DNA of 64,000 nucleotides, from positions 128,747,030 through 128,811,029 of the forward strand of contig CP136067.1 of the NCBI GenBank assembly GCA_032622095.1. The letters are read 5' to 3'. The notes under the pieces were generated by a model. That model searched no databases, was not told the origin of the DNA, and saw nothing but the letters and a program-made list of their open reading frames with translations. Shown in pieces: positions 20,394-31,893 of the stretch (position 1 is the stretch's first letter; each line of letters starts with the position of its first letter). The DNA is from Siphonodentalium dalli. Lineage: Eukaryota > Mollusca > Scaphopoda > Gadilida > Siphonodentaliidae. Position numbers and translations under genes: made by a program.

Positions 20394-21489
20394 AGCCCGG
20401 AATCTATGTAAAACGTATTTAGGAAGAGATAGATGGACCATCGTATAGGAATCACTGAACTAAATGGTTTCCCACAGGCGACAGTGTTAAGCCTACAGGC
20501 CATACGAGTGGTGTTTACCCAGCTATATTGACACCGGTTGATCACGAAAATGCAAGAAAAATCATAGTTCATGTGTTTACTTTTTTTAATAAATCCCCAA
20601 GTGTACGACAGGGCTATGGGGCCCCCACCCCCTCTTTTCGTATTCCATGCCCTGTTATGCGGTACGCCGTATTCCGTCCCTCTGTTAGGAGGTATTCGGT
20701 ATTCCAAAAATACAGGTATTCGTACGCCGACCTTCCAAAAAATGGAATTTTCATATATTTTGATGTATTCCATATGGCTGTTAACTGGTATTCCGTATTC
20801 CACCATCTGTGTTAAGTGGTATTCCGTATTCCATGGGGATGGGGGAGGGGGCCTCGGCTATCCCACAGCCAAATTTGGTCTGGAAAAACCCAGAACTACA
20901 GCAGCTAGTTAAATCAATTTCCCACTCACAAAAATCCATTCCCCATTAATTCACCAGTTTAAATTAGTTAGATATGATGTACAAATCAAATAAACACGAT
21001 GGCATCCTTTAATAACGTGTCACATGTATCAGGTCATTCTTCAGTTACCTTCACCTTTAGCACTCCACGGTGTACTCGCTCCCCGACTCTGGAACACATT
21101 TAGCTTCCTGATTCCAATACATGGGCCATGGGTGTTTTATTTATAGAAATGGACGGATTAAAAGTCGAACTGCGTTCCGGAGGCCGAGTCCGGTAAAAGG
21201 TGTAGTTGGAAATGCTGGTGAGATGCATGAGAAACATTCAGTGATAAGCCGTATATAGTTGTAATAATTGGAAGGATTAGTTGTTTAGTTGTTTTAACGG
21301 AATTGTGAGTTGGTCATTCGTGAAACCAATATATTTTATATTCTATAATTACAATCATGGGTATATAATATATGATCTTGATCGTGTTACCATTTCTGAC
21401 ATTGGTTTTCTTGTTTATGTCTGGTGGCACGTTTTTTAATACGAAGCAGAAACTTGCAGGCCGATCGATTAGAGAGGGTCTGACATGTA
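20394..21489. other. Unassigned DNA with degenerate TATTCCG repeats
   Basis: Between about 20638 and 20835 short imperfect repeats of GGTATTCCGTATTCC alternate with GGTATTCGTACGCC and keep long frames open on both strands. I do not read them as genes. At 20405-20450 a 45-bp segment (AAAACGTATTTAGGA, GGACCATC) is shared with 56400-56440. The rest, including 21000-21480, shows no recognised gene. Confidence 0.55.
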
Positions 21490-23055
21490 GGAGGGTATCA
21501 CCCCCCCCCCTTTCGGTACGCGGGATTCAGGGTGTTTTGAAGCCGTACGCGGGATTCATACCCCCGAATTAACTGGTATTCGGGTTCAAGCAAAACATCT
21601 TGGACGCAGGTTTTGGTGGCGCAAAGTAATATTTTGTGCTAGTTATCTGTATGAATGAGTGGGTAGAATAGCTTCCTGTGCATATTCGACCACCTTGCCA
21701 TCATAAACAGAGACGTGGCGACATGCGGGGGGGGGGGGGGTCTCACCCCCCAACTTTGGTCAAAATTTTCAACAGTTGGAAATTTCATACCTGCCAAAAC
21801 ATTAGTTGGAAATTTCACACCAACAATTGGTTGAAATGTTCTTGTAGTTTGATTTTCAAACAATTTATTGGGGAGAATTAATTGTTTTTGGACCAATATT
21901 TGCATATTTTCCTATTTTTTGTAAAAAAACAAAAATGGTCATCAGTTGGAAATTATCCAACCTCAGGGGGGTGACAGGTTGGAAATTTCCAACACTTGGA
22001 AATATTGTGACCTGGTCCCTCCCCCGTGGCCAGTCAAAAACTGCTAGTTAATTTAAGAAAACAATATTCTCATACATTTGGTCAACATTGGCATTGGAAT
22101 TGTCATTAGTTGTAAATTTTCCAATCTAAGTGGGGTGTCAGGTTTGAAATTTCCAACTCTAAAAATGCTTGACACTAGTCTAGATGCTAGGATTTTGCGA
22201 TTTTCTTGTTCAGATTACAAAATTTTCGCACATCGGGCCGAACCATGGTCGGCCCGGTGTGTCATTGTCTCTCCCCTGTGGCCAATACAAAAATGCTAAT
22301 AAGTTTAACAATATTTTTACTACATTTGGTCAAACTTGTGATCATCAGTTGGAGAATTTTCCAACCTGAGGGGGGTATGAGGTTTGAAATTTCCAACACT
22401 ATAGGAAAGCTTTAGTTGAGGCCAGTCTGGATGCTAGGATTTGCGATTTACTTGTTCAAATATCAAAATGTTCTCACACCGGCCGAACAACGATGGTCAG
22501 CTCGGTGTGTCGTGGTCTCTTGCCCGTAGCCGCGTGCATTTGTATGGAGTTAGACCACTAGATGTTAGGATTTATGCAATGTTTCAGGTTAATATATCTG
22601 AATGTTCTCATACCGGGAATATAGAACCATCGTTTATGAAGATATAGGATATTAGGCCTAAACACTGAGGTGCAAGGGGTGTGTGCAAATGGAATTATAC
22701 AAAACTTGTGTTCGGTCTGATTCCGACTCAATGAGGGGGGTGCAGTTGGAATTTCCCAAGGTGGACACCCCACCCCCCCCCCCCCAACGGAAACCCTCTA
22801 GCCACGTTCCTGATAATAAAGTATCATTAATGGTATCATAACGGCCTCATAACGCGACCGGCATCATAATGTGTCTATGTAACTTCTGCTTGTATCTGTC
22901 TGATATTAAAACAGTCAATTTGTATGTCATTTATCACATATTATTTCTTAACATGTATTCAGGATTCACCCCCCAAAATTAACTCGTATTCAGGATTCAC
23001 CCCCCAAAATTAACTCGTATTCAGGATTCAGGGGGGAGGGGGTGATACCCTCATG
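21490..23055. mobile_element. TIR element, 1.57 kb, with an internal 241-bp tandem repeat
   Basis: The left end ATGTAGGAGGGTATCACCCC is mirrored at 23030-23056. Both ends continue into copies of GGATTCAxxxCCCCCxAATTAACTxGTATTC. Inside, units of about 241 bp begin with CATCAGTTGGAAATT-like sequence at 21941, 22103 and 22344. They contain GTTTGAAATTTCCAAC, TAGATGCTAGGATTTTGCGA and GGCCGAACxATGGTC. The first unit has an internal deletion. A related GGGTTGAAAATTTCCAAT fragment lies at 44880-44965. No transposase. Confidence 0.6.
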
Positions 23056-23275
23056 TAGCACGCTTTCTGAGGGCCATGAAAGCGACAATTTATCTGTGCA
23101 GAGCGCGGTGTATATAAAGTTATCTAGAGTTACGCCGCTTGGACATAGTTGGACACAATTATGCCAAACCGTCTTGTTTGTCCGAATCCACATTTTATCC
23201 ACCCGACGGTGGATGGGGTGGCAGCTCTTGTACCAGTAAGAATCTTCCCACTTCAGGATGCAAACCCGAAAGTAG

Positions 23276-23342
23276 ATCATGTCATGAATCTTTACTCTGG
23301 CTAACGGGCGTTAGCCAGAGTAGAGATTCATGGCATGATATA
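23276..23342. repeat. Near-perfect 64-bp palindrome
   Basis: The arms ATCATGTCATGAATCTTTAC and TCTGGCTAAC fold onto GTTAGCCAGAGTAGAGATTC and ATGGCATGAT with a GGGC tip. Only about three mismatches interrupt some 30 paired bases. It is too short to be a full MITE and has no duplication. Confidence 0.7.
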
Positions 23343-25205
23343 ACCCAAAGCTATCATAATCTTTGTTGTGAATGCAATCGACATGTCCTCAAATATTGAT
23401 GCGTGTACATGCGGCACGTGCCTATATATGGAATGCCCGTATCGATAACAATGCCATCGTTAAAATCCGTCATGTTTGACGGACATTCCCATGTAAATAA
23501 TAATAGTTAGGGAGCCCGCATATGTTCCATTTACACTTTTGCGTACAAAAGGTTTGACCCCCTAAAGTTGGTACCAATAATGGAACATTCTGAAAAACCG
23601 ATTTCTTAAGTTGCGCATTCCTGGGGTTTAGGGGCCGCTGAACCCCAAAAAGTGCCAAAAATCACTTCTATTTACACTTCCGCGTACATCGATGAATTTT
23701 GGTTTGATGATACTCCTAAGTGTACTGATTAAGAAAACACAACTTAAGAAATGGATTTTCCTGGGGTTTTCAGATAAGAAAGGGGGTCACCCCTCAAAAC
23801 GTAAAAAATCACTTTTATTTACATGATTGCATTCGTCCAACGTGTGTGTATGTGCGTACACCCCTGGAACGTTGCACTATTACAACCAATACATCCCTAA
23901 ATCGATACGATCAACTTAAGAAATATATATTCATGTCGTTTTCTGATAAGAACGAGACTTGTTACCCCCCCCCCCCCCAACACGATCCATTTTCTAGAAC
24001 TATAAGTGAGCCAGTTTTATGAAATTATAGCGGGAAAATCTAGTAAAATGTATGCAAATGGATATATTTTCGTGAAGCTAAGACATAATGACACTTTTTT
24101 GGGCCAAAATTGAAACTCACCATCCAAAATGGCCGCCAAAATGGCCGCCGGAAGTTGAAAATATGACTTTTTTCACAAATATCTTCTAGATCAATTCATG
24201 CTGCTTGGAACTGGTTGAGTAATGCAACTTTATTTTGTATTTTGTATATTAAACTGATCATTGGAGCAATTAAATATGCATTTATTGGGGTCCTAACCCC
24301 TTCCGATCCCTCAAAAATTTGATTGTACAGAATGCGGTATAAAATTTCACACAAAAAAATCACAATTGGGATTCTAGTCATATTTCAACAAGAAATGTAC
24401 AGAACTTTGTAATGTGAGTGAGGCATATCATTGCCTATGCATATTCCAAATCACTGGAACCAAAATTCTTACTTTGGCTCAAAATGGCTGCCAATATGGC
24501 CGCCAAAATATGGAAAATGGTAAATATTACACCAGCGTGTCCTGCAATCGCTTACAAGTTGTGTTGATGTATAAAATTGGCCATTCTGCATTCTATACAT
24601 TGAATACTAACATGTCTGATGCACCATGGTTAATTGTTACTATTTTCACCACTGACATCGTCAAAAATATTGGACTTTTCTCTAAAAAAACTTGACATAA
24701 ATATTGGCAAAAATTCAGTTTTCAGGTTTGGACCATTTTTTCAGGTAAAATATAACTATCTTTGGATTGAAAGGTGTTTACTGTTTTGGTCTATCTTAAA
24801 TGTGTCACACTACGGTGTTTATAGACCAAATTGCTCAAGATGGCTTCCAAAATGGCAACCAAATTTGTAAAATGCTAATTTTTTACATATATCCCGAACA
24901 TTCTCTGCATTATCCGAAAAGGTAGCAAATTGTGACTCACTTGGTTATTATACGTGTTAGTTAATTAACTGACAACTACATGTTCTATTCCAAGTTGTCC
25001 CAGCTCCGTATGGGGCATGATAAATTCATTTTAATGTATGTAATTTTGCTGAGAACCTCTTTTGTGATTTTGGCCATATTTATTGAAAGGAACTGGGCAG
25101 AACTTTGAGACAGAACTGAGATGGACCATAATCTTTGGCTATTCTGGTCCATTATGATAAAAAAAATGTCTACAGGATACAGTGTGGATGCCAAGATCGT
25201 AGCCA

Positions 25206-26880
25206 GGGAGTTACTCTGTGATCATATGTGAGGTGAATAGGTCTACATGGAGTTATTGTATGTCATGACTGATGTGAGTAGGTATTCAATGAGTGACTAT
25301 ATGGTTATAAGTGGGTTGTCCATGGTAAGATGCATCTATGTATACAGGGAGAGGTCATGGTCAGGTGTGAGGTGAATCGGTATGCATGGAGTGACTGTAT
25401 GGTGTATGATTGTGTATATCCAGTACGGGTGCATCCGGTGTGCCTGTATGGTCATTGGTGTGGTGTATGGATATAGCTACATGGTCATATATGTGTTGAT
25501 TATGTATATATGGAGTGACTGTACTGTCATGGGTGGGATGTACATGTGTTGTCTGTATGATCATGGATGGGGTGTGTGGATAAATAGGTAGTGATTTTAT
25601 GGTTACGGGTAATGTATGTGTATAGGTATACATGGACTGATTGAATATGAATACCTGGAGTAAGCTGGGTGGACATTATCGATCGTGTGGGTACATAGGG
25701 AGTGTCCTTGTGGTAACGGGTGGGATGTATATTTATATATATCGTGGATGTATTACCATTGGTGGGTGTATAGGACTTAGCTGTATTATCATGGATGCCG
25801 TGTATGATTATACAGTCACGTTGAATTGCTGAATTGTCATGTGTGAGGTGTATATGCAAGGATGGGTTGTTTGAGTGGTCGTATGTGCGGGTTTTTTTTG
25901 GTATATCTGGAAGGGCTGAATGGCCATTAGTGAGGGTTACATGTATACCTGGAGTGAATCTATGGTCTAGGGTGGGCTGCATATGTATATCGAGTGGTTA
26001 TATGACTATGTGTGTCGAATAGGTATACAGGTAGTGAATGTATGGTTAATGGTGAGATGAGTACATGTAGGTATACAAGTAGTGACTGTATGATCATAAA
26101 TGTAATGAACATCTATACAGGGGGTGACAGGCGTATGAGTATACATGCACCTGGTGTTCCTGTTTGGTGACTCGTGTCGGTATCGCCATGTGTATACCAG
26201 TACACACACGTGTTGCTTTATTGTCATGGGCGAGGGATATGTGTATATAGCGAGTGGCTATATGGTCATGGATGAGGTGCATATGCATACATGGAGTGAC
26301 TATACTGACATGGCTGGGGTGTATTAGTATATATTGAGTGGCTATTCGGCTATGGTGTGACAAATAGGGATACAGGGATTGCCATGGCCAATGTTGGGGT
26401 GAATATGAATACAAGGATTGACCATGATCGTGTATGAATGTTTTGAATGGGTACACACGGGGTGACTATATAGCCATAGGTCGGGTGAAGGAGTATACCA
26501 GGTAACATGTGTGAGGGTATGTGTATGAAGCGAGTGGCTATATGGCCATTGGTGATGTGCATATGTATATCGGAATGACTTTATGGTCATTGTTGTGGTG
26601 TTGATGTATATATTGATTGTCCATTTGACCATGCGTTTGGAGAATAGGTATACAGGGGATGACCTTATGGCCAATGGTGAGATGAATGGGTATACATGGA
26701 GTGACTATATGGTTATGGGTCATGTTTAGGAGTATACCCAGTGTGCCTGCATTGTGACGCGTGGCTGTATGGTCATCAGTGGTCATGGGCCAGGTGTACA
26801 TGTATACAGTGGGTAACTATATTGTTATGTCTGTGGTGTTTATGTATATATGTAATGACTGTGTGATAATGGGTGGCTAT
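25206..26880. repeat. Left minisatellite array of the foldback
   Basis: Degenerate units of about 35-55 bp are built on GTGACTGTATGGTCATGG followed by GTGGGATGTACATGTATAC. All are in the same orientation. Unit length drifts but stays close to multiples of three, so the minus strand is open in several overlapping frames rich in His, Thr, Ile and Pro. The frames have no start context, splice sites or domain and overlap one another, so they are not annotated as genes. Confidence 0.8.
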
Positions 26881-26944
26881 CGCTTTCCACGATATGACAC
26901 GACCTCTCTGTTGATTAACATATCCTTGAGTTATTGTGGAAAGC

Positions 26945-27575
26945 GATATCCACCCAAGGTACACATGTACAACCCACCCATTACCACAGTCACTCCATAT
27001 GTACATAAACACCACACAAATGACAACATAGTCACCCACTGTATACACGTACATGTACTAGTACACCTGATCATACAGCCATACTTGGTTATATCCGTAC
27101 ATACCACAAATGACGATACAGCCACGAGTCATGAACACCAGGTATACACCTACACCCGACCATATAGTCACTCTATGTATACATATTCACTACATTCACG
27201 ATCATACAGTCACTCATTGTATACATATTCACATCAACATGGACCATACAGCCACTACATGTATACCTATTCGCCAAACCCATGACCATGGAGTCAATCC
27301 AGGTATACAAATGCACATCACCAATGGTGAGCCCTTCCAGATATACCAATATCCGCACATACGACCACTCATAAGTTCCATACTTGCCATACTCATACAC
27401 ACCATCCATGATAATAAATCTACTCCCCATACACCACCAATGTTAACACATCCACAACATATATAAATATACGTCCCACCGTTACCAACAGGGCACTCCC
27501 TATATACCCACACATCATTGATGACGATAGAATAACTCCCTGTATACCTATTATCCTCATCTATGATCATAACTC
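26945..27575. repeat. Right minisatellite array of the foldback, inverted
   Basis: The same units as in the left array appear as their complement (CCCATTACCACAGTCACTCC, GTACATAAACACCAC). The right array is about 630 bp against 1,675 bp on the left. Next to the centre the two arrays match unit by unit, so the difference comes from loss or gain of units after the palindrome formed. Confidence 0.8.
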
Positions 27576-29417
27576 CCTGGCTACCATCTTGGCTTCCACC
27601 CTGTATCCAGTTGATAAATTGTTATCATAATGGGCCAGAATACCCACATATCATGGTTCATCTCAGTTCAGTCTCAAAGTTCTGCCCATTTCCTTTCAAT
27701 GATATGGTTCTCCGCAAAATTCCATACTGCAACTTTAAAATGAATTGGTCATGCCCCATACGGAACTGGGACAAACATAATAGAACGTAGTTGTCAGTTA
27801 ATTACATTGTAACTAACACGTACAATAACCAAGTGAGTCACAATTTGCCACTTTTTTTCGGATAACGCAGAGAATAATATTCGGGATATGTTAACTTTTA
27901 ACTTTTTACAAATTTGGTTGCCATTTTGGAAGCCATCTTGAGCAATTTAGTCTATAAACACCGTAGTGTGACACATTTAAGATAGACCAAAACAATAAAC
28001 ACCTTTCAATCCAAAGATAGTTACATTTTACTTGAACAAATGGTCGAACCCTGAAAAGTGAATTCTTGCCGATATTTGTGTCCAATATTTCTGGTAAATG
28101 TCAGTGGTGACAATAGTAAAAATGATCCATGGTGCATCAGACATGTTAGTATGCAATGTATAGAAAAGAGATTAGCCAATTGTGTACATCAACCACAACT
28201 TGTAAGCGATTGCAGGACACGCTGGGGCAATATTTACCATTTTCCATATTTTAGCGGCCATTTTCGCAGCCATTTTGAGCCAAGGTAAGATTTATGGTTC
28301 CATAGATTTGGAATATTCATAGGTAATGATATGCCTCACTTACATTACAATGTTCTTTTCATTTCTTGTTGAAATATGACTAGAATCCCAATTGTGATTT
28401 TTTTGTAAAATTTTGTACTGCGTTCTGTAAAATCGAATTTTTGAGGGATTGGAAGGGGTTAGGACCCCAAATAAATGCATATTTAATTGCACCAATGATC
28501 AGTTAATATAAAAAACACAAAATAAAGTTGCATTACTCAACCAGTTCCAAACAGCATGAATTGATCTAGAAGATATTTGTGAAAAAATGTCATATTTTCA
28601 ACTTTCGGCGGCCATTTTGGAGGCCATCTTGGATGGTGAGTTTCAATTTTGGCACAAAAAAGTGTCATTATGTCTTAGCTTCACGAAAATATATACATTT
28701 GTATACATTTTACTAGATTTTCGCGCTATAATTTTCATAAAACTTACAGTTCTAGAAAATGGATCGTGTTGTGGTTGGGGGGGGGGGGGGGGGTAACAAG
28801 TCTCGTTCTTATCAGAAAACGACATGAATATATATTTCTTAAGTTGATCGTATCGATTTAGGGATGTATTGGTTGTAATAGTGCAACGTTCCAGGGGTGT
28901 ACGCACACACACACACGTTGGACGAGTGCAATCATGTAAATAAAAGTGATTTTTTACGTTTTGAGGGGTGACCCGATGACCCCCTTCTTATCTTAAAACC
29001 CCAGGAAAAGTTGCTTCTTAAGTTGTGTTTTTATAATTAGTATATATCTAAGTACTTTGAGACCAAAAATTATGGATGTACGCGAAAGTGTAAAAAAAAG
29101 TGAAAAATCACGTTTTGGGGTTCAGCATGGGACCCCCCTTTCTTATCTGAAAACCCCAGGAAAATCCATTTCTTAAGTTGTGTTTTCTTAATCAGTACAC
29201 TTAGGAGTATCATCAAACCAAAATTCATCGATGTACGCGGAAGTGTAAATAGAAGTGATTTTTGGCACTTTTTGGGGTTCAGCGGCCCCTAAACCCCAGG
29301 AATGCGCAACTTAAGAAATCGGTTTTTCAGAATGTTCCATTATTGGTACCAACTTTAGGGGGTCAAACCTTTTGTACGCAAAAGTGTAAATGGAACATAT
29401 GCGGGCTCCCTAACTAT

Positions 29418-30092
29418 AACCCCTAACACACAACTGAAACAGTATCAAAAATCCAGAAACAAAAAATCCTGGATATGTCTCTGTCCATATCTCCCAGGGA
29501 GGGGCTAATAACAAATAAAACATTTGTAATAACTTATATATGCCATCTTATATACCTTTGAAATATGATTATGAATATCTATGGAGCCAAAAATAATCAG
29601 TCATTAAAATATACATTAGAATGGTTTATTAATCATTCGGAGGGGTGTTCGGGTATTAATTAGACGACAGGCAGACGAAAAGATAATTCATGACTTTTTT
29701 TTTAAGTGCAGAAGGATCCATTTTTATTTTGAAATGATAACAAACGACCTTATTGTCTTATCTGAATTGTGCCTAAGGGAACTACTTGTCAGTGAATATT
29801 TAGTAAAGAAAACGTCAACCAAATACAAGTAGTCCCCGGGTGAGCATGATGAAGTCTAAGGCTTGGGGAAATGGTCCAGCTTGGAGTAAAGAATATGACC
29901 ACAGTAGTCACTGCCTGAAGTAGTAGACTTCTAAAGGCGGGTGAGTAATACATGAACGCCGTAACATGAATTTAAGTCTCATCTTATATGTATAGGACAT
30001 TCTGATATATGTTGAAAGTAGCTTTAAACCCCAATTAACTCAGATTAACTAAATAAATAACCAAATATACAAAGCTGGCTCCAAAATAGTTG
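29418..30092. other. Diverged family-C MITE and unassigned DNA
   Basis: At about 29588-29822 a diverged family-C copy is visible (TATACATTAGAATGGTTTAT, GATAACAAACGACCTTATTG, ATATTTAGTAAAG). The sequence on either side has no recognised repeat. Plus-strand GGTGAGTAA near 29938 resembles a donor, but all frames before it are closed. Confidence 0.5.
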
Positions 30093-30099
30093 GTTTAAA

Positions 30100-30624
30100 C
30101 AGGGGGGGGGGGGTCGGAAAAATATTTCAGGCACGTATGGCATTTTTTCCCTTTCGATCATTTTTTGTACCCACCCACCCCCACCGCCAAATTTTTTTCC
30201 GTTTTCGGCAGTTTTTTCCGACCATTTTTTGACACCCACCCCCCCCCCCTTTTAACACTAAAACAGAGATTTGCGGGGGGAAATTCACTGTAAACAGCTG
30301 TATATGAATTTCTGTGCATACTATTTATCATGGATGTTAACATGGACATGTAAATAGGAATGAGTCATTTTGAGGTCATTCGGCCAAAAAAACATGGCTG
30401 CCAGCGGCCATCTTGGATTTCAAAATTTGCAACAAAATACAACACGATAACTGCCTGCAGTCAGTTTACAGTTAGAATTACATTATTTCTCTCATTCAAA
30501 GTGGGTTTGAAGCCCAACTCATTGCCAAAACACTAAAAAACAAGCAGGAATTTTTTTTTTTAGTTGACCACCCACCCACCCCGGCATACGTGCCGGAATT
30601 TTTTTTTTCACCCCCCCCCCCCTG
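30100..30624. mobile_element. hAT-type element with G-tract termini
   Basis: The ends are CAGGGGGGGGGGGG (left) and CCCCCCCCCCCCTG (right), followed inward by a shared GGCACGTATGSC motif. GTTTAAA lies directly outside both ends (30093-30099 and 30625-30631), giving a 7-bp duplication, or 8 if the tips are read one base differently. The middle holds a tandem-core fragment (AAACATGGCTGCCAGCGGCC). No coding sequence; predicted frames are poly-Gly or Pro artefacts. Confidence 0.65.
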
Positions 30625-30631
30625 GTTTAAA

Positions 30632-31069
30632 CACTTAATTTGCCCCAAGATTTACAATTATTATTTAATACATTTTAGTGTAAACATATTTTATTCTCTA
30701 AATCATGCACATGAATTAACAAGCTAATGGTACAAATATAACATAAAGACAATTTTATTAATACATTTTGACCTCACCTGGTGAACACTGGGCATTTATG
30801 TATATGTAGAGAATAACGATAGATATACAGAAGAGAGGGGAATTTTTTACACGAGATATGACTTTTGGCCTTTTCTCAAATCGCACTGAAAATTTAAAAC
30901 TTTAGAAAAAAAAGGTACTTTTTTAACAACATCAGTTTGACCTACCAGCATCATATCAATTCAGCATGACCCATCAGCACCATAGCAAATTAGCAGGACA
31001 ACTTAATCAGTGGTGATAATAACATGTAATTAACATCATATACCGGTACTAGTTATACCCTCGAAAACT
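30632..31069. other. Unassigned AT-rich DNA
   Basis: No gene or repeat boundary recognised. Confidence 0.5.
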
Positions 31070-31893
31070 TTAAAGTGATGTGAAACACTCCGGTAGCGTG
31101 ATCAAATAGAAATTGAGAATAATCTTGCTCAATGTAGTTATTAAAATTGTGTTACGAATATTAATCCAAATTGACGACACACACCGTCATTCTTATATAT
31201 TAATTAAATGCAATGACTCTGGCTGGCGAAATGATTTGTGTGCCTACCGCTAACAGGGATTGTATTTTGTATTTGTTTTTTTAGATTTCAAAATGAAAAT
31301 TCAGATAAATAAATAGAAAATCACAAATGTTTCCATAAGTTATCGTGAAACGAGAAAAACAGACAATAGGTAATGAATTTTATGACATATGGCATATAAC
31401 AAAAGAGAACATAAATGATGACATTCGAAATCCAAAGTATTCGCCGGTCCAACGAAGTGCAGCTCCTGTGTTCGGACACATGCACCTGTCCATAACAGAT
31501 CCCGAATCCGGCATCCGAAAAGGGGGTAGACGTCATCTATACAATTACATTGTCAAACAAGCAATGACATATCTATATCTACTGTCAACTATAGTATAAA
31601 ATTGCCCTTTATAAATATGTTGTTCGACGAAATTTGGCCTTATTATCAACAGAAGGCTTTTTAGAGTTATCCATCTTCATCCGCAATTTGGTCCAAGACC
31701 GTCGACTGTTTACTGGGCCACTATAATTCTCGATGGTGAAAAATAATAGATTTAAAAAAATCGATATCTAATAAATCTGAGCTTTGATGGGTGGGTTCCT
31801 CGACTTGAATGAAATATTTTTTACCCCCGAATCCAATTAATAAATAGTAATTGAGGAGCGCTTAATCGGAGTATGCATCTTTAAGATCTGTTC
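31070..31893. mobile_element. Chimera of truncated family-D and family-E repeats around a unique insert
   Basis: Family D runs from AAAGTGATGTGAAACACTCC (31073) and breaks off near 31252. Family E begins in mid-element near 31585 (TATAGTATAAAATTGCCC) and runs to ATGCATCTTTAA at 31893. About 330 bp of unique DNA lies between. The joint could be a rearrangement or a gene-fragment capture. Confidence 0.6.
31345..31570 (+). pseudogene. Unrecognised protein-like frame in the D/E chimera
   Basis: After a TAA the frame reads VKRENKTIGN-like sequence, namely KREKQTIGNEFYDIWHITK then DDIRNPKYSPVQRSAAPV and GHMHLSITDPESGIRKG. Its composition is far more protein-like than the surrounding MITE frames, and GC content rises here. 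It ends by running into family-E sequence. No family is recognised. It may be a captured exon. An acceptor-like TTTGTTTTTTTAG occurs upstream near 31282. Confidence 0.25.

Larger units (their letters stand above)
23503..29417. mobile_element. Giant foldback element, 5.9 kb
   Basis: The arms start ATAGTTAGGGAGCCCGCATA at the left and end with its complement at 29417. The left arm (to about 25205) and the right arm (from about 27575) match over about 1.7 kb with scattered differences. The right arm is about 135 bp longer because of an extra subunit near 28985-29110. The arms contain AATGGCCGCC clusters and a C or G tract of 15 or more. They continue inward as oppositely oriented minisatellite arrays that meet at a short hairpin at about 26880-26945. 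A TAA may flank both sides. No transposase-like frame is present. The architecture resembles foldback or Galileo elements; the superfamily is unknown. Confidence 0.85.

Noticed and set aside
24120-24150. AAAATGGCCGCC as a Kozak-flanked start codon
   Set aside because: It occurs in both foldback arms and in many tandem-core monomers as part of a repeat motif, with no long frame following.
26161-26700. tRNA or SINE promoter boxes
   Set aside because: No A-box and B-box pair at the right spacing was found here or elsewhere; single matches to GGTTCGA-like strings fall in tandem cores.
25361-27466. Many overlapping open frames rich in His, Thr, Ile and Pro
   Set aside because: They follow the minisatellite unit, overlap each other in several frames, use non-ATG starts and have no domain or splice context.
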